64,000 bases of DNA from contig JAQVCA010000010.1 of assembly GCA_028690035.1 (NCBI GenBank), forward strand, positions 1 to 64,000, given 5' to 3'. Shown in pieces: positions 34,100 to 43,537 of this stretch. The notes below the pieces were generated by a model. That model was not told where the DNA came from. It saw only the letters and a list, made by a program, of their open reading frames with translations, and made no database searches. The position numbers and the translations under genes were made by a program. Each line of letters starts with the position of its first letter. Position 1 is the first letter of the stretch. Source of the stretch: Comamonas sp. (GTDB lineage Bacteria > Pseudomonadota > Gammaproteobacteria > Burkholderiales > Burkholderiaceae_C).

Positions 34100-34186
34100 G
34101 AGCGCTTCGCGCTTGCCTGGCTTGGATTTCAAAGACTTTATGCCTTGAAATCCTTTCAGGGTAAGCGCGAGGCGCTCATTTTTTAT
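34100..34186. repeat. Long-form intergenic hairpin element with changed but compensated arms
   Basis: The arms GAGCGCTTCGCGCTTGCC (34100-34117) and GGTAAGCGCGAGGCGCTC (34160-34177) pair over 18 positions with only two G-U type pairs, although their sequence differs from the common AGCTG(C/T)yAGCGC arm. The inner stem is GGATTTCAA (34124-34132) with TTGAAATCC (34145-34153). A T run follows (34179-34184), so it can act as a terminator for engB; it lies between convergent genes. Confidence 0.88.
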
Positions 34187-35054
34187 AAAAAGATGCCTGC
34201 CCCTCAGGCCGCGTCTTAAAGCGTTTGTGTACCCAGTAGTACTGCGCGGGCATGGTGCGGATGGCTGCTTCAAGCTCGCGGTTCATGCGCGCGGTGTCGG
34301 CCACAGGGTCGTCGGTGGGGAAGTTCTCCCAGGCGGGCGTGAGTTCGGCCACGTAGCCTTCGGGCGTCATGCGGCTGTACAGCGCCACCACTTTGGCCTT
34401 GCCCAGGCGCGCAAAGCGCGACAGCGATGGGATGGTGGCCGCATCGGGCACGGCAAAGAAGGGCACGAACACCGAATCGTGCGGGCCGTAGTCCATATCG
34501 GGCAGCAGGTACAGCAGCCCGCCCTTGCGCAGGCACTGGATGATGGGTTTGACGCCATCGGCGCGGTTGAGCATGCGCACGTTGCCAAAGCGCTGGCGCC
34601 CGCGCATGAACCATTGGTCCAGCACCGGGTTGGGGTTGGTGGCAAAGATCGAGGTGAACTCGCGCGTGGTGTTCAGCGGCAGCGCCAGGCCGCCTGCGTC
34701 CATGCTGTAAAAGTGCGGCGCAAAGACGATGGTGGGGGTGTCACCCTCCAGTTCGTGCGTGGCACCGACCAATTGGACGCGGCGGCGCACCAGAGCCTCG
34801 GAGCCAAACCACAGCCAGCTGCGGTCTAAAAATGTTTGGCAAAACGCCACAAAGGTGGCGCGCGCCCAGGCTCTGCGCTGGGCGGGCGTGGCTTCGGGAA
34901 AGCACAGCTCTAGGTTGCGCAGCGCAATCTTGCGCCGGGGCACGGCCAGCACAAACAGCAGGCGCCCGACCCCCCAGCCCATGCCGCGCAGCAGCGGCAG
35001 GGGCAGCTTGGCCAGCACGTGCATCAGCATCAGGCCCAGTCGGCTCCAGATCAT
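34176..35054 (-). CDS. LpxL/HtrB-type lysophospholipid/lipid A acyltransferase (second of two)
   Basis: A 292-residue membrane-associated acyltransferase of the lauroyl/myristoyl transferase family that adds secondary acyl chains to lipid A. The catalytic HxxxxD is in FAPHFYSMDAGG, followed by the glycerol/acyl segment RFGNVRMLNR and PDMDYGPHDSVFVPFF. The N terminus has one hydrophobic helix. Its start overlaps the stop of the upstream paralogue by 4 bp (ATGA), so the two are co-translated. Which acyl chain and position it serves cannot be told. The 3' end enters the hairpin element by 2 bp. Confidence 0.88.
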   Translation of the reverse strand: MIWSRLGLMLMHVLAKLPLPLLRGMGWGVGRLLFVLAVPRRKIALRNLELCFPEATPAQRRAWARATFVAFCQTFLDRSWLWFGSEALVRRRVQLVGATHELEGDTPTIVFAPHFYSMDAGGLALPLNTTREFTSIFATNPNPVLDQWFMRGRQRFGNVRMLNRADGVKPIIQCLRKGGLLYLLPDMDYGPHDSVFVPFFAVPDAATIPSLSRFARLGKAKVVALYSRMTPEGYVAELTPAWENFPTDDPVADTARMNRELEAAIRTMPAQYYWVHKRFKTRPEGQASFYKK

Positions 35055-35902
35055 GGGGTGGCTCCTGTGGGTGCGGCTTCCTGGCGCGGCTGCTTGTAGC
35101 GGCCATAGCCCCACAGGTACTGCTGTGGGCATTGGCGGATCAGGTGCTCCATGGCCTGGTTGATGTGCAGCAGCGCGCCATCCATGTCGGTAGCCAGCGG
35201 TTGGGGCAGGTCTTCAAAGTGCAGCACAAAGCCGCGCCCCCAGGACAGGCGCTCGCAGCGTGCCAGCACCACTGTGGCGCCGGTTTGCAGCGCCAGGCGT
35301 GCCGCCAGCGTCATGGTGTAGGCAGGCTGGCCAAAAAACGGCACCCATTGGCCTTGGCCGTTGGGCGGTACCTGGTCGGGCAGCAGGCCCACAGCCTGGC
35401 CTTTGCGCAGGGCCTTGATCATCTGGCGCACGCCCGCCAGCGTGGTGGGCACGGCTTCGATGCCGCTGCGGTTGCGCGCCGTGAGCATCATCTGCGCCAG
35501 CCAGGGTTGCTTGGCGGGGCGGTACAAAATGGTGATCGGCCCATGCTGCGCCGACCAGCGCGAGGCCGCGCCCTGCACCGACAGCTCAAAGCAGCCCAGG
35601 TGCGGCGTCAAAAACACAATGCCTTTGCCGCGCGCCCAGGCCGCCTCGACCACCTCGGCGCCGTGGATGGCTTGGACCGCCGTCTCTTTGAGCCACAGGC
35701 GCGGCAGCTCGGTCACCATGCGCCCGGCGTGGCCCACCGCACGGGCGACCTGATCGAAGGTGTAGCCCGCCTGCGCGCTGTTGGCGAGGAAACGGCGTCG
35801 GTAGGTGGGCGAGAGCAGCCAGGCCAGCCAGCCCAGGATGGCACCGATGCCGTGCGCCAGCCACAAAGGCAGTACAGAAAAAAGTCGAAACAGGGTGTGC
35901 AT
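35051..35902 (-). CDS. LpxL/HtrB-type acyltransferase (first of two)
   Basis: A 283-residue acyltransferase. The catalytic motif reads [12 protein letters not shown], that is HxxxxE instead of HxxxxD; Glu occurs at this place in some family members. Other motifs are [35 protein letters not shown] and [13 protein letters not shown]. The N-terminal hydrophobic helix ([23 protein letters not shown]) anchors it to the inner membrane. Start ATG at 35902 ([12 protein letters not shown]). It is divergent from metK; the 127-bp gap holds the metK leader. Confidence 0.88.
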   Translation of the reverse strand: MHTLFRLFSVLPLWLAHGIGAILGWLAWLLSPTYRRRFLANSAQAGYTFDQVARAVGHAGRMVTELPRLWLKETAVQAIHGAEVVEAAWARGKGIVFLTPHLGCFELSVQGAASRWSAQHGPITILYRPAKQPWLAQMMLTARNRSGIEAVPTTLAGVRQMIKALRKGQAVGLLPDQVPPNGQGQWVPFFGQPAYTMTLAARLALQTGATVVLARCERLSWGRGFVLHFEDLPQPLATDMDGALLHINQAMEHLIRQCPQQYLWGYGRYKQPRQEAAPTGATP

Positions 35903-35972
35903 TAGAATGTGCGCCGTCGCTGAGTTAATCAGAGCAACTTGCAGGGCGACGTTAAACAAGACTGCTAAAGCG
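35903..35972 (+). promoter_or_regulatory. metK leader: -10 element followed by a SAM-II-like riboswitch candidate
   Basis: TAGAAT (35903-35908) is a good -10 and would start transcription near 35915. From there, CGTCGCT (35915-35921) pairs with GGCGACG (35945-35951) as a P1 helix. The loop contains GAGTTAA and ends ACTTGCA, and the 3' side reads GTTAAACAAGACTGCTAAAG (35951-35970). A P1 helix, a UUAA-containing loop, UUGCA just before the 3' P1 strand, then UAAA and GCUAAA downstream is the layout of SAM-II (and the related SAM-V) aptamers. Placement directly before SAM synthetase is a biologically sensible target. Further down, GGCAA/TTGCC (35995-36009) could form an expression hairpin ahead of the ribosome site AGGAG (36017-36021). 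Not verified by a covariance search. Confidence 0.65.
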
Positions 35973-36029
35973 TTCGCCCGGCTTCCTTGGCCACGGCAAC
36001 GCGATTGCCAAAGCATAGGAGTTTATTCA

Positions 36030-37214
36030 ATGGCGAACGACTTTCTCTTTACCTCGGAATCCGTCTCCGAAGGCCACCCCGACAAAGTAGCCGATCAGAT
36101 CTCGGACAGCATTCTGGATGCCATCCTGGCGCAAGACCCCGTCTCGCGCGTGGCCGCTGAGACGCTGACCAACACCGGCCTGGTCGTGCTGGCCGGTGAA
36201 ATCACCACCAACGCGCATGTGGACTACATCCAGGTGGCGCGCGACACCATCCAGCGCATTGGCTACGACAACACCGAATACGGCATCGACTACAAAGGCT
36301 GCGCGGTGCTGGTGGCGTACGACAAGCAAAGCAACGACATCGCCCAGGGTGTGGACCACGCTTCCGACGACCACCTGAACACCGGCGCCGGTGACCAGGG
36401 CCTGATGTTCGGCTACGCCTGCGACGAAACCGACACCCTGATGCCTGCGCCCATCTACTACGCGCACCGTCTGGTCGAGCGCCAGGCCCAGCTGCGCAAG
36501 GATGGCCGTCTGCCCTTCCTGCGCCCCGATGCCAAGAGCCAGGTGACCATGCGCTATGTGGACGGCAAGCCCCACAGCATCGACACCGTGGTGCTGTCCA
36601 CCCAGCACAGCCCCGACCAGTCGGAAACGGCCACCAAAATGAAGGCCTCGTTCACCGAAGCCATCATTGAAGAAATCATCAAGCCCGTGCTGCCCAAGGA
36701 ATGGCTGCAGGACACCAAGTACCTGATCAACCCCACAGGCCGTTTTGTGGTCGGTGGCCCCCAGGGCGATTGCGGTCTGACCGGTCGCAAAATCATTGTG
36801 GATACCTACGGCGGCGCTTGCCCGCACGGCGGTGGGGCTTTCAGCGGTAAAGACCCCACCAAGGTGGACCGTTCCGCTGCCTACGCCGCGCGCTACGTGG
36901 CCAAGAACGTGGTCGCCGCCGGTCTGGCGCGTCAGTGCCAAGTGCAAGTGGCCTACGCGATTGGCGTGGCGCGCCCCATGAACATCACCGTGTACACCGA
37001 AGGCACCGGCGTCATCCCCGACGAGCAGATCGCCAAGCTGGTGCACGAGCACTTTGACCTGCGCCCACGCGGCATCATCCAGATGCTGGATCTGTTGCGC
37101 CCCATTTACGCCAAGACCGCCGCCTACGGCCACTTTGGCCGCGAAGAACCCGAGTTCACGTGGGAGCGCACCGACAAGGCTGCGGCGCTGCGCGCTGCAG
37201 CTGGTTTGAAGTAA
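36030..37214 (+). CDS. metK: S-adenosylmethionine synthetase
   Basis: A 394-residue enzyme making SAM from methionine and ATP. Signatures: [35 protein letters not shown], and the P-loop-like [18 protein letters not shown]. The length equals the family norm. AGGAG lies 8 bases ahead of the ATG at 36030. A SAM-II-like leader precedes it, implying feedback by its own product. A hairpin element with a long T run follows and should terminate transcription. Confidence 0.97.
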   Translation: MANDFLFTSESVSEGHPDKVADQISDSILDAILAQDPVSRVAAETLTNTGLVVLAGEITTNAHVDYIQVARDTIQRIGYDNTEYGIDYKGCAVLVAYDKQSNDIAQGVDHASDDHLNTGAGDQGLMFGYACDETDTLMPAPIYYAHRLVERQAQLRKDGRLPFLRPDAKSQVTMRYVDGKPHSIDTVVLSTQHSPDQSETATKMKASFTEAIIEEIIKPVLPKEWLQDTKYLINPTGRFVVGGPQGDCGLTGRKIIVDTYGGACPHGGGAFSGKDPTKVDRSAAYAARYVAKNVVAAGLARQCQVQVAYAIGVARPMNITVYTEGTGVIPDEQIAKLVHEHFDLRPRGIIQMLDLLRPIYAKTAAYGHFGREEPEFTWERTDKAAALRAAAGLK

Positions 37215-37238
37215 TCCCTAGCAAGCTTCTTAAAACAT

Positions 37239-37325
37239 AGCTGCCAGCGCTGGCCTAGAGCGGGTTTCAATATTAAAAATATCTGAAATCCAAGCTGGGT
37301 GAGCGCTGGCAGCTTCTTTTTTTTT
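37239..37325 (+). repeat. Long-form intergenic hairpin element acting as metK terminator
   Basis: Perfect 13-bp outer stem AGCTGCCAGCGCT (37239-37251) with AGCGCTGGCAGCT (37302-37314). The inner stem is GGGTTTCA (37262-37269) with TGAAATCC (37284-37291), one G-U type pair, and inside that ATATT/AATAT. It is followed at once by a run of ten T (37316-37325), which makes it an intrinsic terminator for metK. nadM starts only 16 bp after the T run. Confidence 0.9.
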
Positions 37326-37340
37326 GAATAAGATGTTCCT

Positions 37341-38402
37341 ATGCTGCGTGTCCACACCGCGGTGCTGATTGGCCGCTTTCAACCCTTCCACCATGGCCAC
37401 CGCGCCTTGCTGGAGCACGCGCTGCAGTCGGCGCGCCAGGTGATCGTGGTGCTGGGCAGCGCCCACCAGGCGCGCAGCCCGAAGAATCCGTTTTTCTGGC
37501 AGGAGCGCGAGCAGCTGATCCGCGCCAGCCTGCGTGCAGAGCAGCAAGCGCAACTGCACTTTGTGCCGGTGCGTGATTACTACGACCTGCCGCGCTGGGT
37601 ACAGGCGGTGCAGCAAGGCGTCGATGCGCTGGTGCCGCGCGGTGCCCGTATCGGCTTGGTGGGGCACGACAAGGATGCCAGCAGCCGTTACCTGCGCCAC
37701 TTCCCCGATTGGCAGGCCATCGTCCTGCCGCGCCAGGGCGACATCGACGCCACGCCGCTGCGCGCGCGCTACTGGAATTTGGCCGACCAGCCCAAGGATC
37801 AGGTGCTGGCTGACTTGGCCCCCTCCGTGCCACCCACCACTTTGCAGTGGCTGCACCGGTGGATGGACACCCCCGCTTACGCCGCCATGCGTGCCGAAGC
37901 GCAGGCACTGCACGCCTACCGCCAATCCTGGGCGCAGGCGCCATTTACGCCGATGTTTGTCACGGTGGATGTGCTGGCGCTGTGCGCAGGCCAGGTGCTG
38001 TTGATTCAGCGCGGACACCACCCCGGCAAAGACTTGCTGGCGCTGCCCGGCGGCTTTTTAGAGCCGAGCGACACGCTGGAGCAATCGGCCCAGCGCGAGC
38101 TGCAGGAAGAAACCGGCCTGGTGCTCTCGCCCGACGCGTGGCGCACGGCGCTGCAAGGCGTGGAGGTGTTTGACCACCCCAGCCGCAGCCAGCGCGGGCG
38201 CACCATCACCCATGTGTATGTGCTGCAGTTGCCTGGGCAGACGCCACCGCCCGTGGCTGGTGGTGACGATGCCGCGGCCGCGCACTGGGTGCCGCTGGCT
38301 GACCTTGCCGCGCGCGAAAGCGAATTTTTTGAAGACCACTTCCACGTACTGCGCCGCTGCTTTGCACGCTTTGGCGGTGGGCCGGATGTGGCGCTGGCCT
38401 AA
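37341..38402 (+). CDS. Bifunctional nicotinamide mononucleotide adenylyltransferase/Nudix hydrolase
   Basis: A 353-residue fusion. The N-terminal nucleotidyltransferase (residues 1-180) has the GRFQPFHHGH motif (HxGH) and VGHDKDASSRYL, typical of NadM-type NMN adenylyltransferase making NAD. The C-terminal Nudix domain (about 205-350) has a complete Nudix box, GGFLEPSDTLEQ...RELQEETGL, suited to ADP-ribose or NAD breakdown products. The same fusion is known in cyanobacteria and some proteobacteria. There is no clear ribosome site, and the start is only 16 bp after the T run of the hairpin element, so expression may depend on readthrough or a promoter inside the element. Convergent with alr. 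Confidence 0.9.
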   Translation: MLRVHTAVLIGRFQPFHHGHRALLEHALQSARQVIVVLGSAHQARSPKNPFFWQEREQLIRASLRAEQQAQLHFVPVRDYYDLPRWVQAVQQGVDALVPRGARIGLVGHDKDASSRYLRHFPDWQAIVLPRQGDIDATPLRARYWNLADQPKDQVLADLAPSVPPTTLQWLHRWMDTPAYAAMRAEAQALHAYRQSWAQAPFTPMFVTVDVLALCAGQVLLIQRGHHPGKDLLALPGGFLEPSDTLEQSAQRELQEETGLVLSPDAWRTALQGVEVFDHPSRSQRGRTITHVYVLQLPGQTPPPVAGGDDAAAAHWVPLADLAARESEFFEDHFHVLRRCFARFGGGPDVALA

Positions 38403-38417
38403 GCGCAGCGCAGGCGT

Positions 38418-39485
38418 TTAAGTGCCCAGGTACACGCGCGGTACGCGCTGGATGTGGCACATCAGCTCGTAGGCGATGGTGTGGTTGGCGGCGGCGATGG
38501 TGGCGATGCTTACACGCTGGCCCCACAGCTCCACTTCGGCACCGATGCCGATGTCTTCGGGCAGGTCGGTCAGGTCCACCGTCATCATGTCCATGGACAC
38601 GCGGCCAATGGTGTGCACCAGCTGCCCGGCCACGGCCACGGGCGTGCCGTTGGGGGTGGAGCGCGGGTAGCCGTCGGCATAACCAATGGCTACCAGGCCC
38701 ACGCGCGTGCGCCGCTGGGCGGTGAAGATGGCGCCATAGCCCACGGGCTGGCCCACTTGCAGCCAGCGCTGGGCAAAGATGCGGCTTTTCAGGGCCATCA
38801 CCGGGCGCAGGGGCGTGCTGCTGGCGCATGGGGCCACGCCATAGAGCATCAGGCCAGCGCGCCCCCAGTCGCGGTGCGCTTGGGGCCAGGCGAGGATGGC
38901 GGCGGAGTTGCTCACGCTGCGCCAGCCGGGCAGACCGCGTGTGGCTTGCTCAAAGGCGTGCAGCTGCGCTTGGGTGTGCTCGGGGGCCTGCAGCTCGTCG
39001 GCGCGCGCCAGGTGGGTGAGGGCGCTGATCTGTTGGACCTGCGGGCAAGCCTGCAGACGCGTGTGCCAGAAGGGAATCTCTTGCGGGGCAAAGCCGACGC
39101 GGTGCATGCCGCTATCGACCTTGAGCCAAACGTGCAGCGGCGTGCCCTGGTGCTGCTCCAGCAGCGCCACCTGGCTGGCCTGGTGCACCACCAGCCACAG
39201 CCGGTGCTGGGCGGCGTGCTGCACATCGTCGGCCGCAAAAGCGCCTTCGAGCACCAAGATGGGCGCCTGGATACCGGCTTGGCGCAGCGCCAGGGCTTCT
39301 TCGACAAAGGCCACGGCAAAGCCATCGGCGTGAGCGGCCAAGGCCTGCGCACAGGGCAGGGCGCCGTGCCCGTAGGCGTTGGCTTTGAGCACGGCAAACA
39401 CCCGGCCCCCATGGGTGGTTTTGGCGCTGGCGTAGTTGGCTTGAAGGGCGGAGAGGTCGATTTCGACCCGGGAGGGACGGCTCAT
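38418..39485 (-). CDS. alr: Alanine racemase
   Basis: A 355-residue PLP enzyme making D-alanine for peptidoglycan. The PLP Lys is in FAVLKANAYGHG near residue 35; the catalytic Tyr region is GYGAIFTAQRRTRVGLVAIGYADGYPR. The length and N terminus (SRPSRVEIDLSALQANYA) fit the family. The leader has an 8-bp perfect hairpin 10 bases before the ATG and no Shine-Dalgarno sequence. Divergent from groES. Confidence 0.94.
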   Translation of the reverse strand: MSRPSRVEIDLSALQANYASAKTTHGGRVFAVLKANAYGHGALPCAQALAAHADGFAVAFVEEALALRQAGIQAPILVLEGAFAADDVQHAAQHRLWLVVHQASQVALLEQHQGTPLHVWLKVDSGMHRVGFAPQEIPFWHTRLQACPQVQQISALTHLARADELQAPEHTQAQLHAFEQATRGLPGWRSVSNSAAILAWPQAHRDWGRAGLMLYGVAPCASSTPLRPVMALKSRIFAQRWLQVGQPVGYGAIFTAQRRTRVGLVAIGYADGYPRSTPNGTPVAVAGQLVHTIGRVSMDMMTVDLTDLPEDIGIGAEVELWGQRVSIATIAAANHTIAYELMCHIQRVPRVYLGT

Positions 39486-39494
39486 GCGGCGCAG

Positions 39495-39516
39495 GTGCAG
39501 GCGGTGGGGCCTGCAC
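39495..39516 (-). promoter_or_regulatory. Hairpin in the alr leader next to the start codon
   Basis: GTGCAGGC and GCCTGCAC (39495-39502 and 39509-39516) form a perfect 8-bp stem with a 6-base loop. In the alr mRNA its 3' end lies 9 bases before the ATG, where the ribosome-binding site would be. No AGGAG-like sequence lies between. It could influence alr translation; function is inferred from position only. Confidence 0.5.
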
Positions 39517-39660
39517 GCAATAACGTTGAAGGGGACGGACGGCGCTGGCGACTGTAGCGCGAACCCATGCCGTACTCGGCCAATTGGTCAAGGAAACCAC
39601 GCTGCCTACGTTGTGGCGCAGAGGATGCAACAAATGCCCTAAAAATGGCCCGGCACCGCC

Positions 39661-39689
39661 CTTGAAATCCCGAAAGCTGCCCTTATCAT
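39661..39689 (+). promoter_or_regulatory. groESL promoter with sigma-32 and sigma-70 features
   Basis: CTTGAAA (39661-39667) is the exact sigma-32 -35 consensus, and CCCTTAT (39680-39686) 12 bp later resembles the sigma-32 -10 (CCCCAT-T). The same region reads as sigma-70: TTGAAA, 16 bp, TATCAT (39684-39689). Transcription would start inside the CIRCE element, about 105 bp before groES. Confidence 0.65.
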
Positions 39690-39715
39690 TAGCACTCGTT
39701 GGGGTTGAGTGCTAA
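39689..39715 (+). promoter_or_regulatory. CIRCE element (HrcA operator) of groESL
   Basis: TTAGCACTC (39689-39697), nine bases, GAGTGCTAA (39707-39715): a perfect match to the CIRCE consensus, the operator of the heat-shock repressor HrcA. It lies across the expected transcription start of groES-groEL, so HrcA should repress at normal temperature. hrcA itself is not in the window. Confidence 0.95.
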
Positions 39716-39799
39716 CAATTCATCCCCAGATTGAGCTCAGTCGGCCCCCAAAGCCGATGTTTTTTGTTCCATCTGTCTAAATATTTGAGGAGTTCTCCC

Positions 39800-40090
39800 A
39801 TGAACCTGCGTCCCCTGCACGATCGCGTGATCGTTAAGCGCCTGGAAAACGAAACCAAGACGGCTTCTGGCATTGTGCTTCCTGACAACGCTGCAGAAAA
39901 GCCCGATCAAGGTGAGGTGCTGGCTGTGGGCCCCGGCAAGAAGAACGACCAAGGCGTGGTCTCGCCCCTGAACGTGAAGGTGGGTGACCGCGTGCTGTTT
40001 GGCAAGTACAGCGGCCAGACCGTGAAGATGAACGGTCAAGAGCTGCTGGTCATGAAAGAAGACGACCTGTTCGCCGTGGTCGAGCAGTAA
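39800..40090 (+). CDS. groES: Co-chaperonin GroES
   Basis: A 96-residue GroES, the heptameric lid of GroEL. Starts [18 protein letters not shown]; the mobile loop region [17 protein letters not shown] and the terminal [16 protein letters not shown] are canonical. GAGGAG lies upstream of the ATG at 39800. A short hairpin element lies between it and groEL. Confidence 0.97.
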   Translation: MNLRPLHDRVIVKRLENETKTASGIVLPDNAAEKPDQGEVLAVGPGKKNDQGVVSPLNVKVGDRVLFGKYSGQTVKMNGQELLVMKEDDLFAVVEQ

Positions 40091-40119
40091 TCGCACGCAT
40101 CCTCTTTTTTTATAGCTGC

Positions 40120-40142
40120 TAGCGCTTGCTGAATAAGCGCTA
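40120..40142. repeat. Short-form hairpin element between groES and groEL
   Basis: TAGCGCTT (40120-40127), loop GCTGAAT, AAGCGCTA (40135-40142): the two arms of the long family joined directly without the inner stem. AGCTGC precedes it. It lies inside the groES-groEL operon, so it probably affects mRNA processing or partial termination rather than ending the operon. Confidence 0.8.
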
Positions 40143-40167
40143 GTCCATGATTTTAAACAGATTTTAG

Positions 40168-41820
<1,653 letters not shown>

Positions 41821-41889
41821 GCCATTGCCCTGTGCGCTGCGCCCCTGGTCTTGGCACTGCCAAGGCCAGCCCCAGCACCAGAACCTCGT

Positions 41890-41919
41890 AACAGGCCGCT
41901 TGATGCGGCCTGTTTTTTT
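41890..41919 (+). terminator. Intrinsic terminator after groESL
   Basis: AACAGGCCGC (41890-41899), loop TTGAT, GCGGCCTGTT (41905-41914) is a perfect 10-bp stem running into a T run. Confidence 0.92.
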
Positions 41920-41991
41920 GTGTACGGGGCTGTCAAAGAGCGCGCGTATGATTTGCCCGCACGCATTGCATATTTTTCAAGGAGAGCATGT

Positions 41992-43449
41992 ATGGGCTTC
42001 AAACCTTTGCCTACCGCCATTGCGGTGGCTCTGGGGCTGGTCATCGGCTTCATCATTCCGGTGCCTGAAGGGGTAACGCCCAATGCCTGGCATTTGCTGG
42101 CGCTGTTTGTGGGCACCATTGCCGCCATCATTGGCAAGGCGCTGCCCATTGGGGCGCTGTCCATCATTGCCATTGCGCTGGTGGCGGTCACGGGTGTGAC
42201 CAACGAGAAGGCCGCGGGCGCCATGAACGACGCCCTGAGCAGCTTCTCCAACTCGCTGATCTGGCTGATCGGCGTGTCGATCATGATCTCGCGCGGCATC
42301 ATCAAGACCGGGCTGGGCGCGCGCATTGGCTATTTGTTCATTGCCGTGTGGGGCAAAAAGACCATCGGCATTGCCTATTCGCTGGCGCTGTCGGAGCTGA
42401 TTCTGGCGCCGATCACGCCCAGCAACACGGCGCGCGGGGGCGGCATCATCCACCCCATCATGCGCGCCATTGCGGGCAGCTACGGCTCCGACCCCGAGCA
42501 GGGCACCCAGGGGCGTATGGGCCGCTATTTGGCGCTGACCAACTACCACGCCAACCCGATCACCTCTGCCATGTTCATCACCGCCACGGCGCCCAATCCG
42601 CTGGTGGTCAAGCTGATTGCCGACGCCACGGGCGCGCAGATCAGCCTGAGCTGGGGCACCTGGGCGCTGGCCATGCTGCTGCCCGGGCTGGTGGCGCTGG
42701 CGCTGATGCCTTACCTGATCTACCTGCTGCACCCCCCAGAGATCAAAAGCACGCCCAACGCCATGCAGTTTGCGCGCGACAAGCTCAAAGAGCTGGGCCC
42801 CATCAGCCGGGGTGAGCTCACCATGTTTGGCGTGTTTGCGGTGCTGCTGGTGCTGTGGGCGGGCATTCCGGCCTTCTTCTTTGGCCCCGGCGCGGCGGTG
42901 GATCCGACCACCACGGCCTTCATCGGCCTGTCGCTGTGCCTGATCACCGGCGTGCTGACCTGGGAAGACGTCATCAAAGAAAAAAGCGCCTGGGACACCA
43001 TCATCTGGTTTGGCGCGCTGGTGATGATGGCCACCTTCCTGAACAAGCTGGGGCTGATTGCCTGGTTTGCGCAGAGCATTGAAGCGGGCATTGGCAGCCT
43101 GGGCCTGGGCTGGATGGGCGCCAGCGCCTTGCTGCTGCTGACCTATCTGTACGCGCACTACATGTTTGCCAGCACCACGGCGCACATCACCGCCATGTTT
43201 GCCGCCTTCTACGGCGCGGGCCTGGCTCTGGGCGCACCGGCGCTGCCTTTTGCGCTGATGATGGCCGCTGCCTCCAACATCATGATGACGCTGACCCACT
43301 ACGCCACCGGCACCTCGCCGGTGATCTTTGGCTCGGGCTACACCACGCTGGGCGAATGGTGGAAAACCGGCTTTTTTATGAGCGTGGTGCTGATCGCCAT
43401 CTGGCTGGTGGTGGGCAGTCTGTGGTGGAAGGTGCTGGGCTATTGGTGA
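41992..43449 (+). CDS. DASS/SLC13 family dicarboxylate or citrate transporter
   Basis: A 485-residue membrane protein with about 11-12 helices. The two substrate/sodium motifs of the family are present as inverted-repeat copies: APITPSNTARGGGIIHPIM and FASTTAHITAMFAAF. It resembles 2-oxoglutarate/malate and citrate:succinate exchangers of the DASS family. The ATG at 41992 follows AAGGAG by seven bases. No two-component or LysR regulator is nearby, so the substrate cannot be narrowed beyond di- or tricarboxylates. Confidence 0.88.
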   Translation: MGFKPLPTAIAVALGLVIGFIIPVPEGVTPNAWHLLALFVGTIAAIIGKALPIGALSIIAIALVAVTGVTNEKAAGAMNDALSSFSNSLIWLIGVSIMISRGIIKTGLGARIGYLFIAVWGKKTIGIAYSLALSELILAPITPSNTARGGGIIHPIMRAIAGSYGSDPEQGTQGRMGRYLALTNYHANPITSAMFITATAPNPLVVKLIADATGAQISLSWGTWALAMLLPGLVALALMPYLIYLLHPPEIKSTPNAMQFARDKLKELGPISRGELTMFGVFAVLLVLWAGIPAFFFGPGAAVDPTTTAFIGLSLCLITGVLTWEDVIKEKSAWDTIIWFGALVMMATFLNKLGLIAWFAQSIEAGIGSLGLGWMGASALLLLTYLYAHYMFASTTAHITAMFAAFYGAGLALGAPALPFALMMAAASNIMMTLTHYATGTSPVIFGSGYTTLGEWWKTGFFMSVVLIAIWLVVGSLWWKVLGYW

Positions 43450-43454
43450 TTTTG

Positions 43455-43534
43455 ATAGCTGCTCGCGCTTGATATAAAAGGGTTTCTGGTGTTTAAGTGC
43501 CCGAAACCCTTATTTAATAAGCGGTAGGCGCTAT
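43455..43534. repeat. Long-form intergenic hairpin element
   Basis: Left arm ATAGCTGCTCGCGCTTG (from 43455), right arm AATAAGCGGTAGGCGCTAT (43516-43534); the outer stem is imperfect. The inner stem AAGGGTTTC (43478-43486) with GAAACCCTT (43503-43511) is perfect over 9 bp. It lies between the convergent transporter and methyltransferase genes. Confidence 0.8.
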
Positions 43535-43537
43535 CTT

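Noticed and set aside
35912-35972. SAH riboswitch ahead of metK
   Set aside because: The sequence layout (UUGCA, UAAA, GCUAAA around a single P1) fits SAM-II/SAM-V, not the SAH class, which precedes ahcY-type genes.
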